A stretch of 64,000 bases of DNA from Chryseobacterium salivictor (GCF_004359195.1 NZ_CP037954.1:1240001-1304000); one strand, 5' to 3'. Shown: positions 28,671-38,240, counted from the first letter of the stretch. Translations and numbers: made by a program. The notes: generated from the letters alone by a model not told the origin.

Positions 28671-29537
28671 ATGACGAGACCGAGAATCGCTTTATTTCTA
28701 GGGATTTTGTGTATTTCCATTTTCCCTGTAATCGTCCGGATGAATCTCACATCAGGATTAATTTCTGCGTTCTATAGAATGGCAATTGCTACGGCGATTC
28801 TTTTGCCTTTTGCTCTTTATAAGAACAAACTTAAGTTAGAAAACTTCAAAATGCTTTTACCAATAATGGTTTGCGGCGTTTTGTTTGCTTCAGATATTGC
28901 CGTTTGGAATATTTCAATTCAGAATTCATCTGCCACGCAGGCAACTTTGCTGACTAATCTTTCGCCAATTTGGGTCGGCGTTTTTTCCTTTATCTTTTTA
29001 AGTTACCGACCGCGAAAAAGTTTTTGGCTCGGAACTTTAATCGCTTTAATAGGAATGACAGTTTTTGTAGGGATTGATGTGATTTTAGAATTGAAATTAG
29101 ACGTCGCTTTCTTCCTGGGTATTCTTTCCGGATTACTGTATGCTTTGTATATTTTGGTGAGTAAAAGGCTGTTGGAGCAATTAGAAGTCATTACTTTTAT
29201 CACTTACAGCATGATTTTCAGTACCATTTTTCTTTTCATTATTAATGTTGTTTTTGAGGAACAATTTTTTGGTTTTTCAAATAAGGCGTGGATTTCACTT
29301 ATTACTCAGGGAGTTGTTTGTCAGTTAATCGCGTGGTTACTCATCAGTTATGCGACCCAGAATATGCGTGCGACCAGAGTTTCCTTAAGTCTTTTGAGTC
29401 AGGCGATTTTTGCCACTATTTTAGCGGCAGTTTTTGTGAACGAAAAAATCACGGTGGTTCAAATGGTTGGCAGTATTATTATATTAGCCGGGATTGCAAC
29501 TACCTTTTATGAAAAGACAAAACCTGCAATCAAGTAA
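28671..29537 (+). CDS. EamA/DMT superfamily transporter
   Basis: A 288-aa integral membrane protein with about ten hydrophobic helices in two EamA repeats, the topology of drug/metabolite exporters. Features include an early RMAIATAILLPFALYKN segment and NISIQNSSATQATLLTNLSP in helix 3-4, with the repeat around ILSGLLYALYILVSKRLL. An in-frame TTG at 28665 would overlap the previous stop codon, so ATG at 28671 is chosen. The substrate cannot be inferred. Confidence 0.9.
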   Translation: MTRPRIALFLGILCISIFPVIVRMNLTSGLISAFYRMAIATAILLPFALYKNKLKLENFKMLLPIMVCGVLFASDIAVWNISIQNSSATQATLLTNLSPIWVGVFSFIFLSYRPRKSFWLGTLIALIGMTVFVGIDVILELKLDVAFFLGILSGLLYALYILVSKRLLEQLEVITFITYSMIFSTIFLFIINVVFEEQFFGFSNKAWISLITQGVVCQLIAWLLISYATQNMRATRVSLSLLSQAIFATILAAVFVNEKITVVQMVGSIIILAGIATTFYEKTKPAIK

Positions 29538-29607
29538 TTTTAAGAACATTAAAACCGGTTTTGCCAAAAAATTCAATGGGTTCAACTGTTATCTTCTCAA
29601 ATTTTCT

Positions 29608-29615
29608 TAAATTTG
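29608..29615 (+). promoter_or_regulatory. -7 promoter box for sucC
   Basis: TAAATTTG matches TAnnTTTG, 38 bases before the sucC ATG. Confidence 0.5.
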
Positions 29616-29653
29616 TCAATCTTTAAAAAAAATAAATATCTAATTAAAATATT

Positions 29654-30847
29654 ATGAATCTTCACGAGTACCAATCCAAAGAGATTTTGGCAAAATACGG
29701 AGTTAACATCCAACGAGGTTTTATTGCAAACACTGTGGAAGAAGCAGAAGCAGCAGCGAAAAAACTGACTGAAATGAACGGTAACGAAGGCTGGGTCGTT
29801 AAAGCGCAGGTCCACGCAGGTGGACGTGGAAAAGGCGGCGGCGTAAAGTTTTCACCCAACATGGAAAAACTGAAAGAAAATGCCGGAAACATCATCGGAA
29901 TGCAGTTGGTTACTCCACAAACTTCTGCCGAAGGGAAAAAAGTAAATTTCGTTTTGGTAGCTGAAGATGTATATTATCCGGGAGAAACAGAAACAAAAGA
30001 GTTTTATGTTTCTATCCTTTTGGATCGTGCACAAGGCAAAAACATGATCGTATATTCTACAGAAGGTGGTATGGATATCGAGCACGTTGCCGAAGTGACG
30101 CCACATTTAATTCATAATGAAGTCGTAGATCCTTGTGTTGGTTTACAAGGTTTTCAGGCGAGAAAAATCGCATTCAACTTAGGTTTGGAAGGAGCTGCGT
30201 TCAAGGATTTTGTTAAATTTATTACGAATTTATACAGTGCTTACGTTGGGATTGATGCTTCTCTTTTTGAAATCAACCCTGTATTGAAAACTTCTGACAA
30301 TAAAATTATTGCGGTAGATGCAAAAGTTTCTTTGGATGATAATGCATTGTTCCGTCACAAAGATTTGGCTGAATTAAGAGATACAAGAGAAGAAGATCCT
30401 ACAGATGTTGAAGCCGGTGAAGCTGGTTTGAACTTTGTGAAACTTGATGGTGACGTTGCCTGTATGGTAAACGGAGCTGGTTTGGCGATGGCGACCATGG
30501 ATATCATTAAATTATCTGGCGGTAACCCGGCAAACTTCTTAGACGTTGGTGGTACAGCCGATGCAGAAAGAGTTCAGAAAGCTTTCGGAATTATTTTGAA
30601 AGATCCGAATGTTAAGGCTATTCTGATTAATATTTTTGGTGGAATCGTACGTTGCGACCGTGTTGCCCAAGGTGTTGTAGATGCTTACAAAGCGATGGGA
30701 AGCCTTCCGGTTCCGTTGATCGTGAGATTGCAAGGAACCAACGCTGTTGAAGCAAAAGAGTTAATCGATCATTCCGGTTTACCGGTTCATTCAGCAATCA
30801 CGTTGGAAGAAGCTGCTAATAAAGTAAAAGAAGTTTTAGGTCACTAA
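29654..30847 (+). CDS. sucC: Succinyl-CoA synthetase, ADP-forming, beta subunit
   Basis: SucC is the nucleotide-binding subunit of the TCA-cycle enzyme converting succinyl-CoA to succinate with ATP formation. The 397-aa protein begins with the ATP-grasp motif MNLHEYQSKEILAKYGV, has KAQVHAGGRGKGGGVK, the metal-binding FEINPVL segment, and the C-terminal NIFGGIVRCDRVAQGVV motif. The alpha subunit gene sucD is not adjacent, since a terminator follows directly; separate sucC and sucD loci are common in Flavobacteriia. Confidence 0.97.
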   Translation: MNLHEYQSKEILAKYGVNIQRGFIANTVEEAEAAAKKLTEMNGNEGWVVKAQVHAGGRGKGGGVKFSPNMEKLKENAGNIIGMQLVTPQTSAEGKKVNFVLVAEDVYYPGETETKEFYVSILLDRAQGKNMIVYSTEGGMDIEHVAEVTPHLIHNEVVDPCVGLQGFQARKIAFNLGLEGAAFKDFVKFITNLYSAYVGIDASLFEINPVLKTSDNKIIAVDAKVSLDDNALFRHKDLAELRDTREEDPTDVEAGEAGLNFVKLDGDVACMVNGAGLAMATMDIIKLSGGNPANFLDVGGTADAERVQKAFGIILKDPNVKAILINIFGGIVRCDRVAQGVVDAYKAMGSLPVPLIVRLQGTNAVEAKELIDHSGLPVHSAITLEEAANKVKEVLGH

Positions 30848-30867
30848 AATTATATTTATAATTAATG

Positions 30868-30897
30868 AAAGCCGTTCAGTAATTGAGCGGCTTTTTT
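30868..30897 (+). terminator. Terminator of sucC
   Basis: AAGCCGTTCA / TGAGCGGCTT (one G-T pair) with a GTAAT loop is followed by T6. Confidence 0.85.
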
Positions 30898-31205
30898 GTG
30901 TAATGAATTATTATTTTTAAATATATTTTACATTTACAGACAGGTTATTGCTTTATAGCTTATCGTGACAAAGATTTCGTTCCGCTGCATAATAAGAGGG
31001 CGGCAAAGAATTATTGTACAACTCCTTAATATATGTTGAGTGGCGTCGGCTTTATAATTTCTGAGATTTAGGATAGTTTTTCTACTTTAGAAGTAAAGTG
31101 CGAAACAGCCGGTGGAATAATTTCGAAGAATTCTCGGTAATGCCTTTGTAATCTCATAAAAAATAATTTCGCTGAAAGTAATTGTAAATTATTGTAATTC
31201 AGGGT
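30898..31205. other. Intergenic region upstream of rpsL with a decayed minus-strand frame
   Basis: No intact gene is present. A minus-strand ATG frame of 29 codons (31157-31068, including HYREFFEIIPPAVSHFTSKV) continues in frame through several stops to about 30950, including FFAALLLCSGTKSLSR. This looks like a degraded coding sequence or a dispersed repeat. Confidence 0.35.
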
Positions 31206-31235
31206 TTGCTAATTCAAAATAATTTCCTATTTTTG
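31206..31235 (+). promoter_or_regulatory. Promoter of the rpsL-rpsG-fusA-rpsJ operon
   Basis: A TTG at 31206-31208 and TATTTTTG at 31228-31235 with a 19-base spacer match TTG-N17-23-TAnnTTTG. The rpsL ATG follows 25 bases downstream. Confidence 0.7.
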
Positions 31236-31259
31236 CCCCCTAAAATAAAAAGCAATTTA

Positions 31260-31673
31260 ATGCCTACTATTCAACAATTAGTAAGAAAAGGAAGAGTCTC
31301 GCTTGCCAAGAAGAGCAAATCGGCTGCCCTTGAATCTTGTCCACAAAGACGAGGTGTATGTACAAGAGTATATACCACCACTCCTAAGAAACCTAACTCT
31401 GCGCTTAGAAAAGTTGCAAGGGTAAGACTTTCAAACGGTAAAGAAGTTAACGCCTATATCCCGGGCGAAGGACATAATCTTCAAGAGCACTCGATAGTAT
31501 TGGTTAGAGGCGGAAGGGTGAAAGACCTACCGGGAGTACGTTATCACATTGTTCGTGGAGCTTTGGATACCGCAGGAGTAGCTGGAAGAACTCAGAGAAG
31601 ATCAAAGTACGGAGCGAAAAGACCAAAACCAGGTCAGGCAGCTGCGGCACCTGCAAAAGGTAAGAAAAAGTAA
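31260..31673 (+). CDS. rpsL: 30S ribosomal protein S12
   Basis: S12 lies at the decoding centre of the small subunit. The 137-aa protein carries the conserved [20 protein letters not shown] and [14 protein letters not shown] segments, including the Lys sites where streptomycin resistance mutations arise (wild-type [10 protein letters not shown] is seen). The C-terminus has an Ala/Pro/Lys extension ([13 protein letters not shown]). An in-frame upstream ATG at 31206 overlaps the promoter, so [11 protein letters not shown] is taken as the start. Confidence 0.98.
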   Translation: MPTIQQLVRKGRVSLAKKSKSAALESCPQRRGVCTRVYTTTPKKPNSALRKVARVRLSNGKEVNAYIPGEGHNLQEHSIVLVRGGRVKDLPGVRYHIVRGALDTAGVAGRTQRRSKYGAKRPKPGQAAAAPAKGKKK

Positions 31674-31698
31674 TCATTAATTTTTAAGAAACGAAACA

Positions 31699-32175
31699 AT
31701 GAGAAAGACAAAAGCGAAAAAAAGACCGTTGTTACCGGATCCAAAATTTAATGATCAACTGGTAACAAGATTTGTAAACAATTTGATGTTTGATGGTAAA
31801 AAGTCAATCGCATTCAAAATTTTCTATGACGCATTAGACATCGTAGAAAGTAAAAAAGGAGATAACGAAAAGCCGGCTCTGGAAATCTGGAAAGATGCTT
31901 TGACGAACGTTATGCCTCACGTAGAAGTACGATCTAGAAGAATCGGGGGCGCGAACTTCCAGATTCCAATGCCAATCAGAGCTGATAGAAAAATTTCTAT
32001 GGCGATGAAATGGTTAATTAAATATTCTACAGCTAGAAATGATAAATCAATGGCTCAGAAATTAGCTACTGAAGTTATCGCTGCTGCAAAAGAAGAAGGT
32101 GCTGCGTACAAAAAGAAAACAGACACTCATAGAATGGCTGAAGCAAACAAAGCATTTTCACACTTTAAATTCTAA
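31699..32175 (+). CDS. rpsG: 30S ribosomal protein S7
   Basis: S7 nucleates assembly of the 30S head by binding 16S rRNA. The 158-aa protein has the [23 protein letters not shown]-terminus and the [17 protein letters not shown] motif typical of bacterial S7. It sits between rpsL and fusA, the standard str operon order, with a 6-base gap to fusA. Confidence 0.98.
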   Translation: MRKTKAKKRPLLPDPKFNDQLVTRFVNNLMFDGKKSIAFKIFYDALDIVESKKGDNEKPALEIWKDALTNVMPHVEVRSRRIGGANFQIPMPIRADRKISMAMKWLIKYSTARNDKSMAQKLATEVIAAAKEEGAAYKKKTDTHRMAEANKAFSHFKF

Positions 32176-32181
32176 TCTGAA

Positions 32182-34299
32182 ATGGCAAGAGATCTTAAGT
32201 ATACAAGAAACATTGGTATCGCTGCGCACATTGATGCAGGGAAGACCACCACTACAGAAAGGATTTTATTTTACACAGGTAAAGTTCACAAATTAGGGGA
32301 AACTCACCAGGGTTCATCACAAATGGACTGGATGGAGCAGGAAGCAGAAAGAGGTATTACCATTACTTCCGCTGCAACAACCTGTAAATGGGTGTTCCCA
32401 AGATCAGAGGGAAAGCCTACACCTGATTCTCACGAATACCACTTTAATATTATCGATACACCAGGACACGTAGATTTTACGGTAGAGGTAAATCGTTCTT
32501 TAAGAGTATTAGACGGTTTGGTATTTTTATTCTCAGCGGTTGACGGTGTTGAGCCTCAATCCGAAACCAACTGGAGATTGGCTGACAATTACAATGTTGC
32601 GAGAATGGGATTCGTAAACAAAATGGACAGACAAGGTGCTGACTTTCTTATGGTTGTAAACCAGGTGAAGGAAATGTTAGGATCCAATGCGGTTCCAATC
32701 GTTTTACCGATCGGTGCTGAAGAAACTTTCACAGGAGTAGTAGATTTGATTAAGAACCGTGCTATTATGTGGCATGATGATACTCAGGGAGCTACTTTCG
32801 ACGTTATTCCAATTCCGGAAGATATGTTGGATGAAGTACACATGTACAGAGAAAAATTAGTTGAAGCAGTTGCTGATTATGATGACACTTTGATGGAGAA
32901 ATTCTTCGAAGATCCGGATTCAATTTCAGAAGACGAAATCAACGCAGCTTTGAGAAAAGCGACCATCGATATGTCGATTATCCCAATGACTTGTGGTTCT
33001 TCATTTAAGAATAAAGGAGTACAGTTTATGTTGGATGCAGTATGTAAGTACTTGCCTTCACCAATGGATAAAGAAGCAATCTATGGTACCAATCCAAAAA
33101 CTGATGAGGAAGTTGAAAGACATCCTACCGTTCAAGATCCATTTGCAGCATTGGCATTTAAGATTGCTACCGATCCTTTCGTAGGAAGACTGGCATTCTT
33201 TAGAGCCTATTCAGGAAGACTTGATGCAGGTTCTTATGTATTAAACACAAGATCTGGTAACAAAGAAAGAATCTCCAGAATCTATCAAATGCACGCGAAC
33301 AAGCAAAATCCTGTAGAATATATTGAAGCAGGTGATATTGGTGCAGCGGTTGGATTTAAAGATATTAAAACTGGTGATACATTGTGTGATGAGAAATTCC
33401 CAATCGTTCTAGAATCGATGGTTTTCCCAGATCCAGTAATCGGTATCGCAGTAGAACCTAAGACAAAAGCAGATCAGGATAAAATGGGGAACGCTTTGGC
33501 AAAACTGTCAGAAGAAGATCCTACTTTCCAGGTGAAAACCGACGAAGCTTCCGGTCAGACGATTATTTCAGGAATGGGTGAACTTCACCTTGATATCTTG
33601 ATCGACCGTATGAGAAGAGAGTTTAAGGTAGAGGTTAACCAAGGTGAACCACAAGTAGAATACAAAGAAAACTTAACACAAGTTGCTGCTCACAGAGAAG
33701 TTTACAAAAAACAATCCGGTGGACGTGGTAAATTTGCTGATATTCAGTTCGAATTAGGCCCAACCGATGACGGTAAAGCTGGATTAGTATTCGTAAATGA
33801 AATCAAAGGTGGTAACATTCCAAGAGAATTTATCCCATCGGTAGAAAAAGGTTTCAAAGAATCTATGAAAAACGGTCCTTTAGCAGGATTTGAAGTAGAA
33901 GGAATCAAAGTAACTTTGAAAGACGGATCTTTCCACGCAGTGGATTCAGATGCATTATCTTTCGAACTTGCAGCAAAAATGGGCTTCAGAGAAGCAGGTA
34001 AAAAAGCGAAACCGGTAATCATGGAACCAATCATGAAACTGGAAGTAGTAACTCCGGAAGAATACATGGGAGATATCGTAGGTGACCTTAACAGAAGAAG
34101 AGGAACTGTAAACGGTATGGATGACAGAAACAACGCGAAAGTAATCAAAGGATTCGTCCCACTTTCCGAGATGTTCGGTTATGTAACTTCACTGAGAACC
34201 CTGTCTTCAGGTAGAGCAACATCTTCTATGGAATTCGAAAAATACGAAGCAGCCCCACAAAGTGTCGCTGAAAAAGTAATCGAAAAAGCAAGAGGTTAA
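32182..34299 (+). CDS. fusA: Elongation factor G
   Basis: EF-G is the GTPase that drives translocation of tRNA and mRNA on the ribosome. The 705-aa protein has the P-loop [15 protein letters not shown], switch region [23 protein letters not shown], and NKMDRQGAD, then domains II-V, ending in the [14 protein letters not shown] and [16 protein letters not shown] segments. The length is typical of the canonical EF-G. It is the third gene of the str operon; tuf is not present here. Confidence 0.98.
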   Translation: MARDLKYTRNIGIAAHIDAGKTTTTERILFYTGKVHKLGETHQGSSQMDWMEQEAERGITITSAATTCKWVFPRSEGKPTPDSHEYHFNIIDTPGHVDFTVEVNRSLRVLDGLVFLFSAVDGVEPQSETNWRLADNYNVARMGFVNKMDRQGADFLMVVNQVKEMLGSNAVPIVLPIGAEETFTGVVDLIKNRAIMWHDDTQGATFDVIPIPEDMLDEVHMYREKLVEAVADYDDTLMEKFFEDPDSISEDEINAALRKATIDMSIIPMTCGSSFKNKGVQFMLDAVCKYLPSPMDKEAIYGTNPKTDEEVERHPTVQDPFAALAFKIATDPFVGRLAFFRAYSGRLDAGSYVLNTRSGNKERISRIYQMHANKQNPVEYIEAGDIGAAVGFKDIKTGDTLCDEKFPIVLESMVFPDPVIGIAVEPKTKADQDKMGNALAKLSEEDPTFQVKTDEASGQTIISGMGELHLDILIDRMRREFKVEVNQGEPQVEYKENLTQVAAHREVYKKQSGGRGKFADIQFELGPTDDGKAGLVFVNEIKGGNIPREFIPSVEKGFKESMKNGPLAGFEVEGIKVTLKDGSFHAVDSDALSFELAAKMGFREAGKKAKPVIMEPIMKLEVVTPEEYMGDIVGDLNRRRGTVNGMDDRNNAKVIKGFVPLSEMFGYVTSLRTLSSGRATSSMEFEKYEAAPQSVAEKVIEKARG

Positions 34300-34318
34300 T
34301 TATTTAAATTAGATCAAA

Positions 34319-34624
34319 ATGTCACAAAGAATCAGAATAAAATTAAAATCTTACGATTACAGTTTAGTAGACAAATCTGCTGAGAAAATCGTAAAAACGG
34401 TAAAAGCTACCGGTGCTGTTGTAAACGGCCCGATTCCTTTGCCAACGAATAAGAGAATCTTCACCGTGTTGAGATCTCCTCACGTAAACAAAAAAGCAAG
34501 AGAACAGTTCCAACTATCTGCACACAAAAGATTGATGGATATCTATTCTTCTTCTTCTAAAACTGTAGATGCCCTAATGAAATTAGAGTTACCTTCAGGA
34601 GTTGACGTAGAAATTAAAGTGTGA
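34319..34624 (+). CDS. rpsJ: 30S ribosomal protein S10
   Basis: S10 is a 30S head protein that also acts in transcription antitermination with NusB. The 101-aa protein has the [23 protein letters not shown] start and the conserved [22 protein letters not shown] loop. It is followed by a strong terminator instead of rplC, so the usual S10 operon is cut after its first gene. Confidence 0.98.
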   Translation: MSQRIRIKLKSYDYSLVDKSAEKIVKTVKATGAVVNGPIPLPTNKRIFTVLRSPHVNKKAREQFQLSAHKRLMDIYSSSSKTVDALMKLELPSGVDVEIKV

Positions 34625-34648
34625 TAATTTGCACTTTGCTATGATAAT

Positions 34649-34682
34649 AAAATCCCTTTTCGAAAGATTAGGGATTTTTTGT
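34649..34682 (+). terminator. Terminator after rpsJ
   Basis: AAATCCCT / AGGGATTT flanks a partly paired loop and is followed by a T run. It separates rpsJ from the downstream island. Confidence 0.8.
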
Positions 34683-34694
34683 TTGATTAAAGTT

Positions 34695-34820
34695 TCAGTT
34701 GTTGATGAAATTTTTTTTTTTTGGAGCAACAGGAGTTTCGTCTATTACGATTCCTGGCGATCCCATTTTTACCAGCTTTTCAGTCTATGAAAGGTTGAGG
34801 ATTTTAATTGTAAATCTCAT
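34695..34820 (-). pseudogene. Possible relic of a thioredoxin-fold protein gene
   Basis: On the minus strand one frame reads MRFTIKILNLS, a stop, then TEKLVKMGSPGIVIDETPVA and a further stop. The pattern resembles the first strand and the EKLxKMGxxxxPxxVIDE region of small thioredoxin-like proteins with the central CxxC part deleted. Weak evidence; a 12-base T run lies inside it. Confidence 0.25.
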
Positions 34821-34892
34821 TTTGGCATATAGAATTTTGTAATTTACATTCATTCTAAAATGTCACTTTCGCATTGTTTTAAGAAGAATAGC

Positions 34893-34923
34893 TTGCACAG
34901 GTTCAGTTTTAGTTTTAGCTTTA
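34893..34923 (+). promoter_or_regulatory. Candidate promoter of the GLPGLI island
   Basis: A TTG at 34893-34895 and TAGCTTTA at 34916-34923 are 20 bases apart; the -7 box has one mismatch to TAnnTTTG. It lies 36 bases before the first gene. Confidence 0.45.
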
Positions 34924-34959
34924 TATTCGTGATACATTAACCAATAAAAAAGATGTATT

Positions 34960-35271
34960 ATGAAAAAAGTATTATTATTATCTACGATGCTTGTCGTATG
35001 TGGAGGATTCGCAATTGCTGCCCCTGCTGAATTTAATAAGCCAGAAGTAACGGATTTAAAAGAGATCGTTCATTCTAAAAGTAATGATGGTGCTACTTTT
35101 AAAGAGGTTAAAATAGTTTCTGTTGGTGGCGTTGATAGCTGTTATGAAAGATATTGTACCATTACCTCTTCAACAGATTCTAATGGTGTTATAACAGAAA
35201 AGAAATCTTGTTCTGATTGGTACCAAGTTCCTTGTACTGATTTAGGTGAAAGTTTGCCAAGAGTGGTTTAG
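34960..35271 (+). CDS. Small exported cysteine-containing protein of unknown function
   Basis: A 103-aa protein with a clear signal peptide (MKKVLLLSTMLVVCGGFAIA, cleavage after AIAA is likely), then a Lys/Glu-rich stretch and a C-terminal segment with four Cys in CYERYC and CSDWYQVPC that could form two disulfides in the periplasm or outside the cell. It is the first gene of the island between rpsJ and rplC and is followed by a hairpin and three GLPGLI genes. No family was recognised. A substrate or partner role for the GLPGLI proteins is speculative. Confidence 0.75.
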   Translation: MKKVLLLSTMLVVCGGFAIAAPAEFNKPEVTDLKEIVHSKSNDGATFKEVKIVSVGGVDSCYERYCTITSSTDSNGVITEKKSCSDWYQVPCTDLGESLPRVV

Positions 35272-35281
35272 AAACAAAGTT

Positions 35282-35309
35282 ATGGGCGGTACCAAACGCC
35301 CATTTTAAT
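35282..35309 (+). terminator. Hairpin between the Cys-containing protein gene and the first GLPGLI gene
   Basis: ATGGGCG / CGCCCAT is followed by T4. It could be a terminator or an attenuator that lowers expression of the downstream genes relative to the first gene. Confidence 0.6.
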
Positions 35310-35319
35310 TTATATCTAT

Positions 35320-36072
35320 ATGATGAAGTTTAAGAAAATTTCTTTTCTCGTACTTTTTATATCTTCTTTATTCTTTTCGCAAAAAAATAAAGAAGGGGTA
35401 ATTTCTTATGAACAAAATTATAAAGGTAAAACGTTAAATGCCATTTTACTTTTTGATTCAAATTATTCATTATATAAAATTTCAACTGCTAAAGAGCATA
35501 CTTCAATTTATACTTCATCAGATGGTTCTTTAGTCTATCCTTCTAATACAATAGATAGTATTGCAAATAAAACACGGTTTATTTTATTTGATAATGCTAA
35601 AAATTATTTTTACAATAATAACATTAATGGTAATAAAGAACATTTAATCATTGATCAAAAGAAGTTTAACTGGAAGGTTTCTACTGAAGAAAAAAACATT
35701 CTAGGATATGAATGTTCAAAAGCAACTACCGTAATAGGTAACGTAGAATACATTGCTTGGTTTACAAACCAAATTCCCTTATCATACGGGCCGGTTAAAA
35801 TTAATGGTTTAAATGGTATTATTTTGGAAATAAGTGATGTTAATGGAGATTTGAAAATTTTGGCAAAAAATATTACAATACAGAAGTCTAGCGCAGAAAT
35901 TGAAAATTTTGCTGAAAATTACAATTTCAACTCATCTATTACTGAAGAAGAATACCAAAAGCTATTTAATAATCACCTTATTGATATTGAGAATAAAATT
36001 AATAAGCAAAGAGAATTCTATTCAAAAGAAAAAGTTATTTTAAAAAAAGAATGTAATGATTGCAATAAATAA
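35320..36072 (+). CDS. GLPGLI family protein (variant motif)
   Basis: A 250-aa protein with an N-terminal signal (FLVLFISSLFFSQ). The family region is YIAWFTNQIPLSYGPVKING followed by LNGIILEISD, so the eponymous GLPGLI motif is changed to GLNGII. GLPGLI proteins are common exported Bacteroidota proteins of unknown function, often in paralogous clusters. The start has two adjacent ATG codons. The 3' end overlaps the next GLPGLI gene by 17 bases. Very AT-rich codons set it apart from the flanking ribosomal genes. Confidence 0.88.
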   Translation: MMKFKKISFLVLFISSLFFSQKNKEGVISYEQNYKGKTLNAILLFDSNYSLYKISTAKEHTSIYTSSDGSLVYPSNTIDSIANKTRFILFDNAKNYFYNNNINGNKEHLIIDQKKFNWKVSTEEKNILGYECSKATTVIGNVEYIAWFTNQIPLSYGPVKINGLNGIILEISDVNGDLKILAKNITIQKSSAEIENFAENYNFNSSITEEEYQKLFNNHLIDIENKINKQREFYSKEKVILKKECNDCNK

Positions 36073-36883
36073 TGTTAAGTTTTTACCATATTTTTTTCTA
36101 ATTCCTTTTTTATTTAATTCACAAACGAAAAGATTTTATTATAATTTAAATTTCAAACCTAGTGATGATTCCTCATTAATACAAAAAGAAATTCTAGTAT
36201 TAGATATTAATGCAGATAAAAATTTGTTTTATAGTAATGAATATCTTCGAATTGATTCTTTAAATAACACAAACTCTACTTTTAAATTTGCTTATCCAAA
36301 ATTTAAAAAGATTATTGCATGGGAGAACAAAAAGAATACTTTTAAAGTATATAATAATCTTTCCATGAATTATTATTTCTATTCAACTAGCCAAAAGATA
36401 GAGTGGATATTAACGGGTGAAAAGAAAAAAATAGGAGACTATTTAGTGCAAAAAGCAATTGGTTCTTATGGAAAAAGAATGTGGAATGTCTGGTTTACAA
36501 ATGAAATAGCTTTACCTTATGGTCCATATTTTTTTAATGGTTTACCAGGGTTGGTTTTAGAAGCTTATGATGATGATTATAATTATCACTTTTCATTTAT
36601 TCAAAATAAAAACTTTTCAACAATAACCGATTCAGAGAAAATTATTGAAAAATATTTAGGTGTTAGAAAATTTGAAATAAAGGAAGATGAATGGCCTAAA
36701 GTATTACTTAATTATTATAATAATCCTATTCCTGAATACAAACAAGGAAATGCCATTAGGTTGAAAAATGATGGAACTCAATTTTCAGATCAAGACTACA
36801 GAGAACTAGAGAGAAATTTGAAATTTTCTATAAAAAACAATAATAACCCTATTGATTTGAATGAAAGAATAAATTATCCGTAA
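36056..36883 (+). CDS. GLPGLI family protein
   Basis: A 275-aa exported protein with signal segment FLPYFFLIPFLFNSQT and the canonical family region VWFTNEIALPYGPYFFNGLP, then GLVLEAYDD. The rest is a predicted beta-rich domain with many Asn and Lys. It overlaps the preceding paralogue by 17 bases, indicating cotranscription. The family is of unknown function and is probably periplasmic or surface-exposed. Confidence 0.92.
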   Translation: MIAINNVKFLPYFFLIPFLFNSQTKRFYYNLNFKPSDDSSLIQKEILVLDINADKNLFYSNEYLRIDSLNNTNSTFKFAYPKFKKIIAWENKKNTFKVYNNLSMNYYFYSTSQKIEWILTGEKKKIGDYLVQKAIGSYGKRMWNVWFTNEIALPYGPYFFNGLPGLVLEAYDDDYNYHFSFIQNKNFSTITDSEKIIEKYLGVRKFEIKEDEWPKVLLNYYNNPIPEYKQGNAIRLKNDGTQFSDQDYRELERNLKFSIKNNNNPIDLNERINYP

Positions 36884-36962
36884 AGTTGATTTTTAGTTTT
36901 AGGGGGCAGTAGTTAGTAATTATTCAGCTCTTTTGTAAATAATTTTTCAGTATTTTCGTAAA

Positions 36963-37235
36963 ATGAATGAATTCTTTATCGCTTTTCTCACTACGGTTAA
37001 TACCGGAAGTTTCATCTATTTTGGACTCGACAAACGCAAAGCCATAAAACAAGAAAACCGAGTTCCCGAAACCTCATTATTAATCATGACTACCTTTGGA
37101 GGAGCAATCGGGTCAGTATTAGGAATGCTCATCTTTAATCACAAAACCAACAAGAAAAGTTTCATATTCAAAATGTTGGCAGTAATTGTGATTCAAATTT
37201 TAATTGTATATTCGATTTACAATTATTACAAATGA
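36963..37235 (+). CDS. DUF1294 family membrane protein
   Basis: A 90-aa protein with three hydrophobic helices and the DUF1294 signature: FGLDKRKAIKQENRVPE, then TTFGGAIGSVLGMLIFNHKTNKK split across a loop. The function is unknown. It lies between the second and third GLPGLI genes and overlaps the latter by 4 bases (ATGA), so it is part of the same unit. Confidence 0.9.
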   Translation: MNEFFIAFLTTVNTGSFIYFGLDKRKAIKQENRVPETSLLIMTTFGGAIGSVLGMLIFNHKTNKKSFIFKMLAVIVIQILIVYSIYNYYK

Positions 37236-38026
37236 AGTTGCTGTTATTTTTCTTGTTTTTAAGCATCAATTGTTACTCACAAAACATTAATGTGTATTAT
37301 CAATACGTCGCATTATATGATATGGAGAACGATAAAAATGTTTTTCAAAGTGAACCGCTTGTTTTATCTATTGAGCCAGGAAATGGCAAATCTGTATTTA
37401 GAAGTTTGTATAAATCTCAAAGAGATTCAATTATAAATTCTGTAAAAGACAAAAGCTTTTCTGCGCTATCCGCATTGGCAATACAATTACCGAAGCCTTC
37501 CTATCAATTTGTATATTTCAAGAATCCGAACTCTATACTCATTCAAGATGATGTGAATACCAAAATATATATTTATCCGAGAAACTATCCGAAAAATGAA
37601 TGGAGATTAGGAAAGGAATCTAAAATAATTGGAGGTTACAAATGTCAAAATGCCTTCTTAGATTTTGGAGGTAGAACATGGGAGGCATGGTATGCTTTAG
37701 ATTTGCCACTAAATGATGGACCAATCAATTTCAGAGGACTTCCTGGTATTATTTTAGAAATGTATGATACTCAAAAACATCATGCATTCAAATTTTTAGG
37801 AATAGATTTTAGTAAGCAATTATATGTTGAACAAAATGCAGATGTCGTAAAACTTAATTCTATCGATCAGTTTAGAAAAATCAGGAAAAATGCAAAACAT
37901 AATATGATTGCAGAATGGGAAGAATTAGGAGTAGTTTACTCTCCAGAAGCCAAAAAGAAAATTAATGATCAACAACGAACAGAAGAGAAAAATAGAAATC
38001 CTTTAGAACTTGTTCCAGAAGATTGA
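37232..38026 (+). CDS. GLPGLI family protein
   Basis: A 264-aa exported protein with signal segment LLLFFLFLSINCYSQ and the family region TWEAWYALDLPLNDGPINFR followed by GLPGIILEMYD. It is the last gene of the island, followed by two terminator hairpins before the rplC promoter. Sequence identity with the other two island GLPGLI proteins is low apart from this motif region, suggesting old divergence rather than recent duplication. Confidence 0.92.
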   Translation: MKLLLFFLFLSINCYSQNINVYYQYVALYDMENDKNVFQSEPLVLSIEPGNGKSVFRSLYKSQRDSIINSVKDKSFSALSALAIQLPKPSYQFVYFKNPNSILIQDDVNTKIYIYPRNYPKNEWRLGKESKIIGGYKCQNAFLDFGGRTWEAWYALDLPLNDGPINFRGLPGIILEMYDTQKHHAFKFLGIDFSKQLYVEQNADVVKLNSIDQFRKIRKNAKHNMIAEWEELGVVYSPEAKKKINDQQRTEEKNRNPLELVPED

Positions 38027-38082
38027 AAACTAGGTGATTTTCCATTTTATAAATACTCTTTTGAAGTTAATTTTTAACTAAT

Positions 38083-38117
38083 ACCAAAAAAGGAATCATT
38101 TCGATTCCTTTTTTGGT
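38083..38117. terminator. Strong terminator after the last GLPGLI gene
   Basis: A 15-bp stem (ACCAAAAAAGGAATC / GATTCCTTTTTTGGT) closes a 5-base loop. Confidence 0.8.
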
Positions 38118-38208
38118 TTCCTTGTATGACCAAAAAGCGAATTCAAGATAATATGAAAAAGAACAATAATTATTTAGAGTAGTTTCTGTTGAAAAATTTG
38201 TAAATAAT

Positions 38209-38240
38209 AAGATTCTCCACATTTGAGAATCTTTTTTTAT
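38209..38240 (+). terminator. Second terminator before the rplC promoter
   Basis: AAGATTCTC / GAGAATCTT is followed by a T run. Confidence 0.75.
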
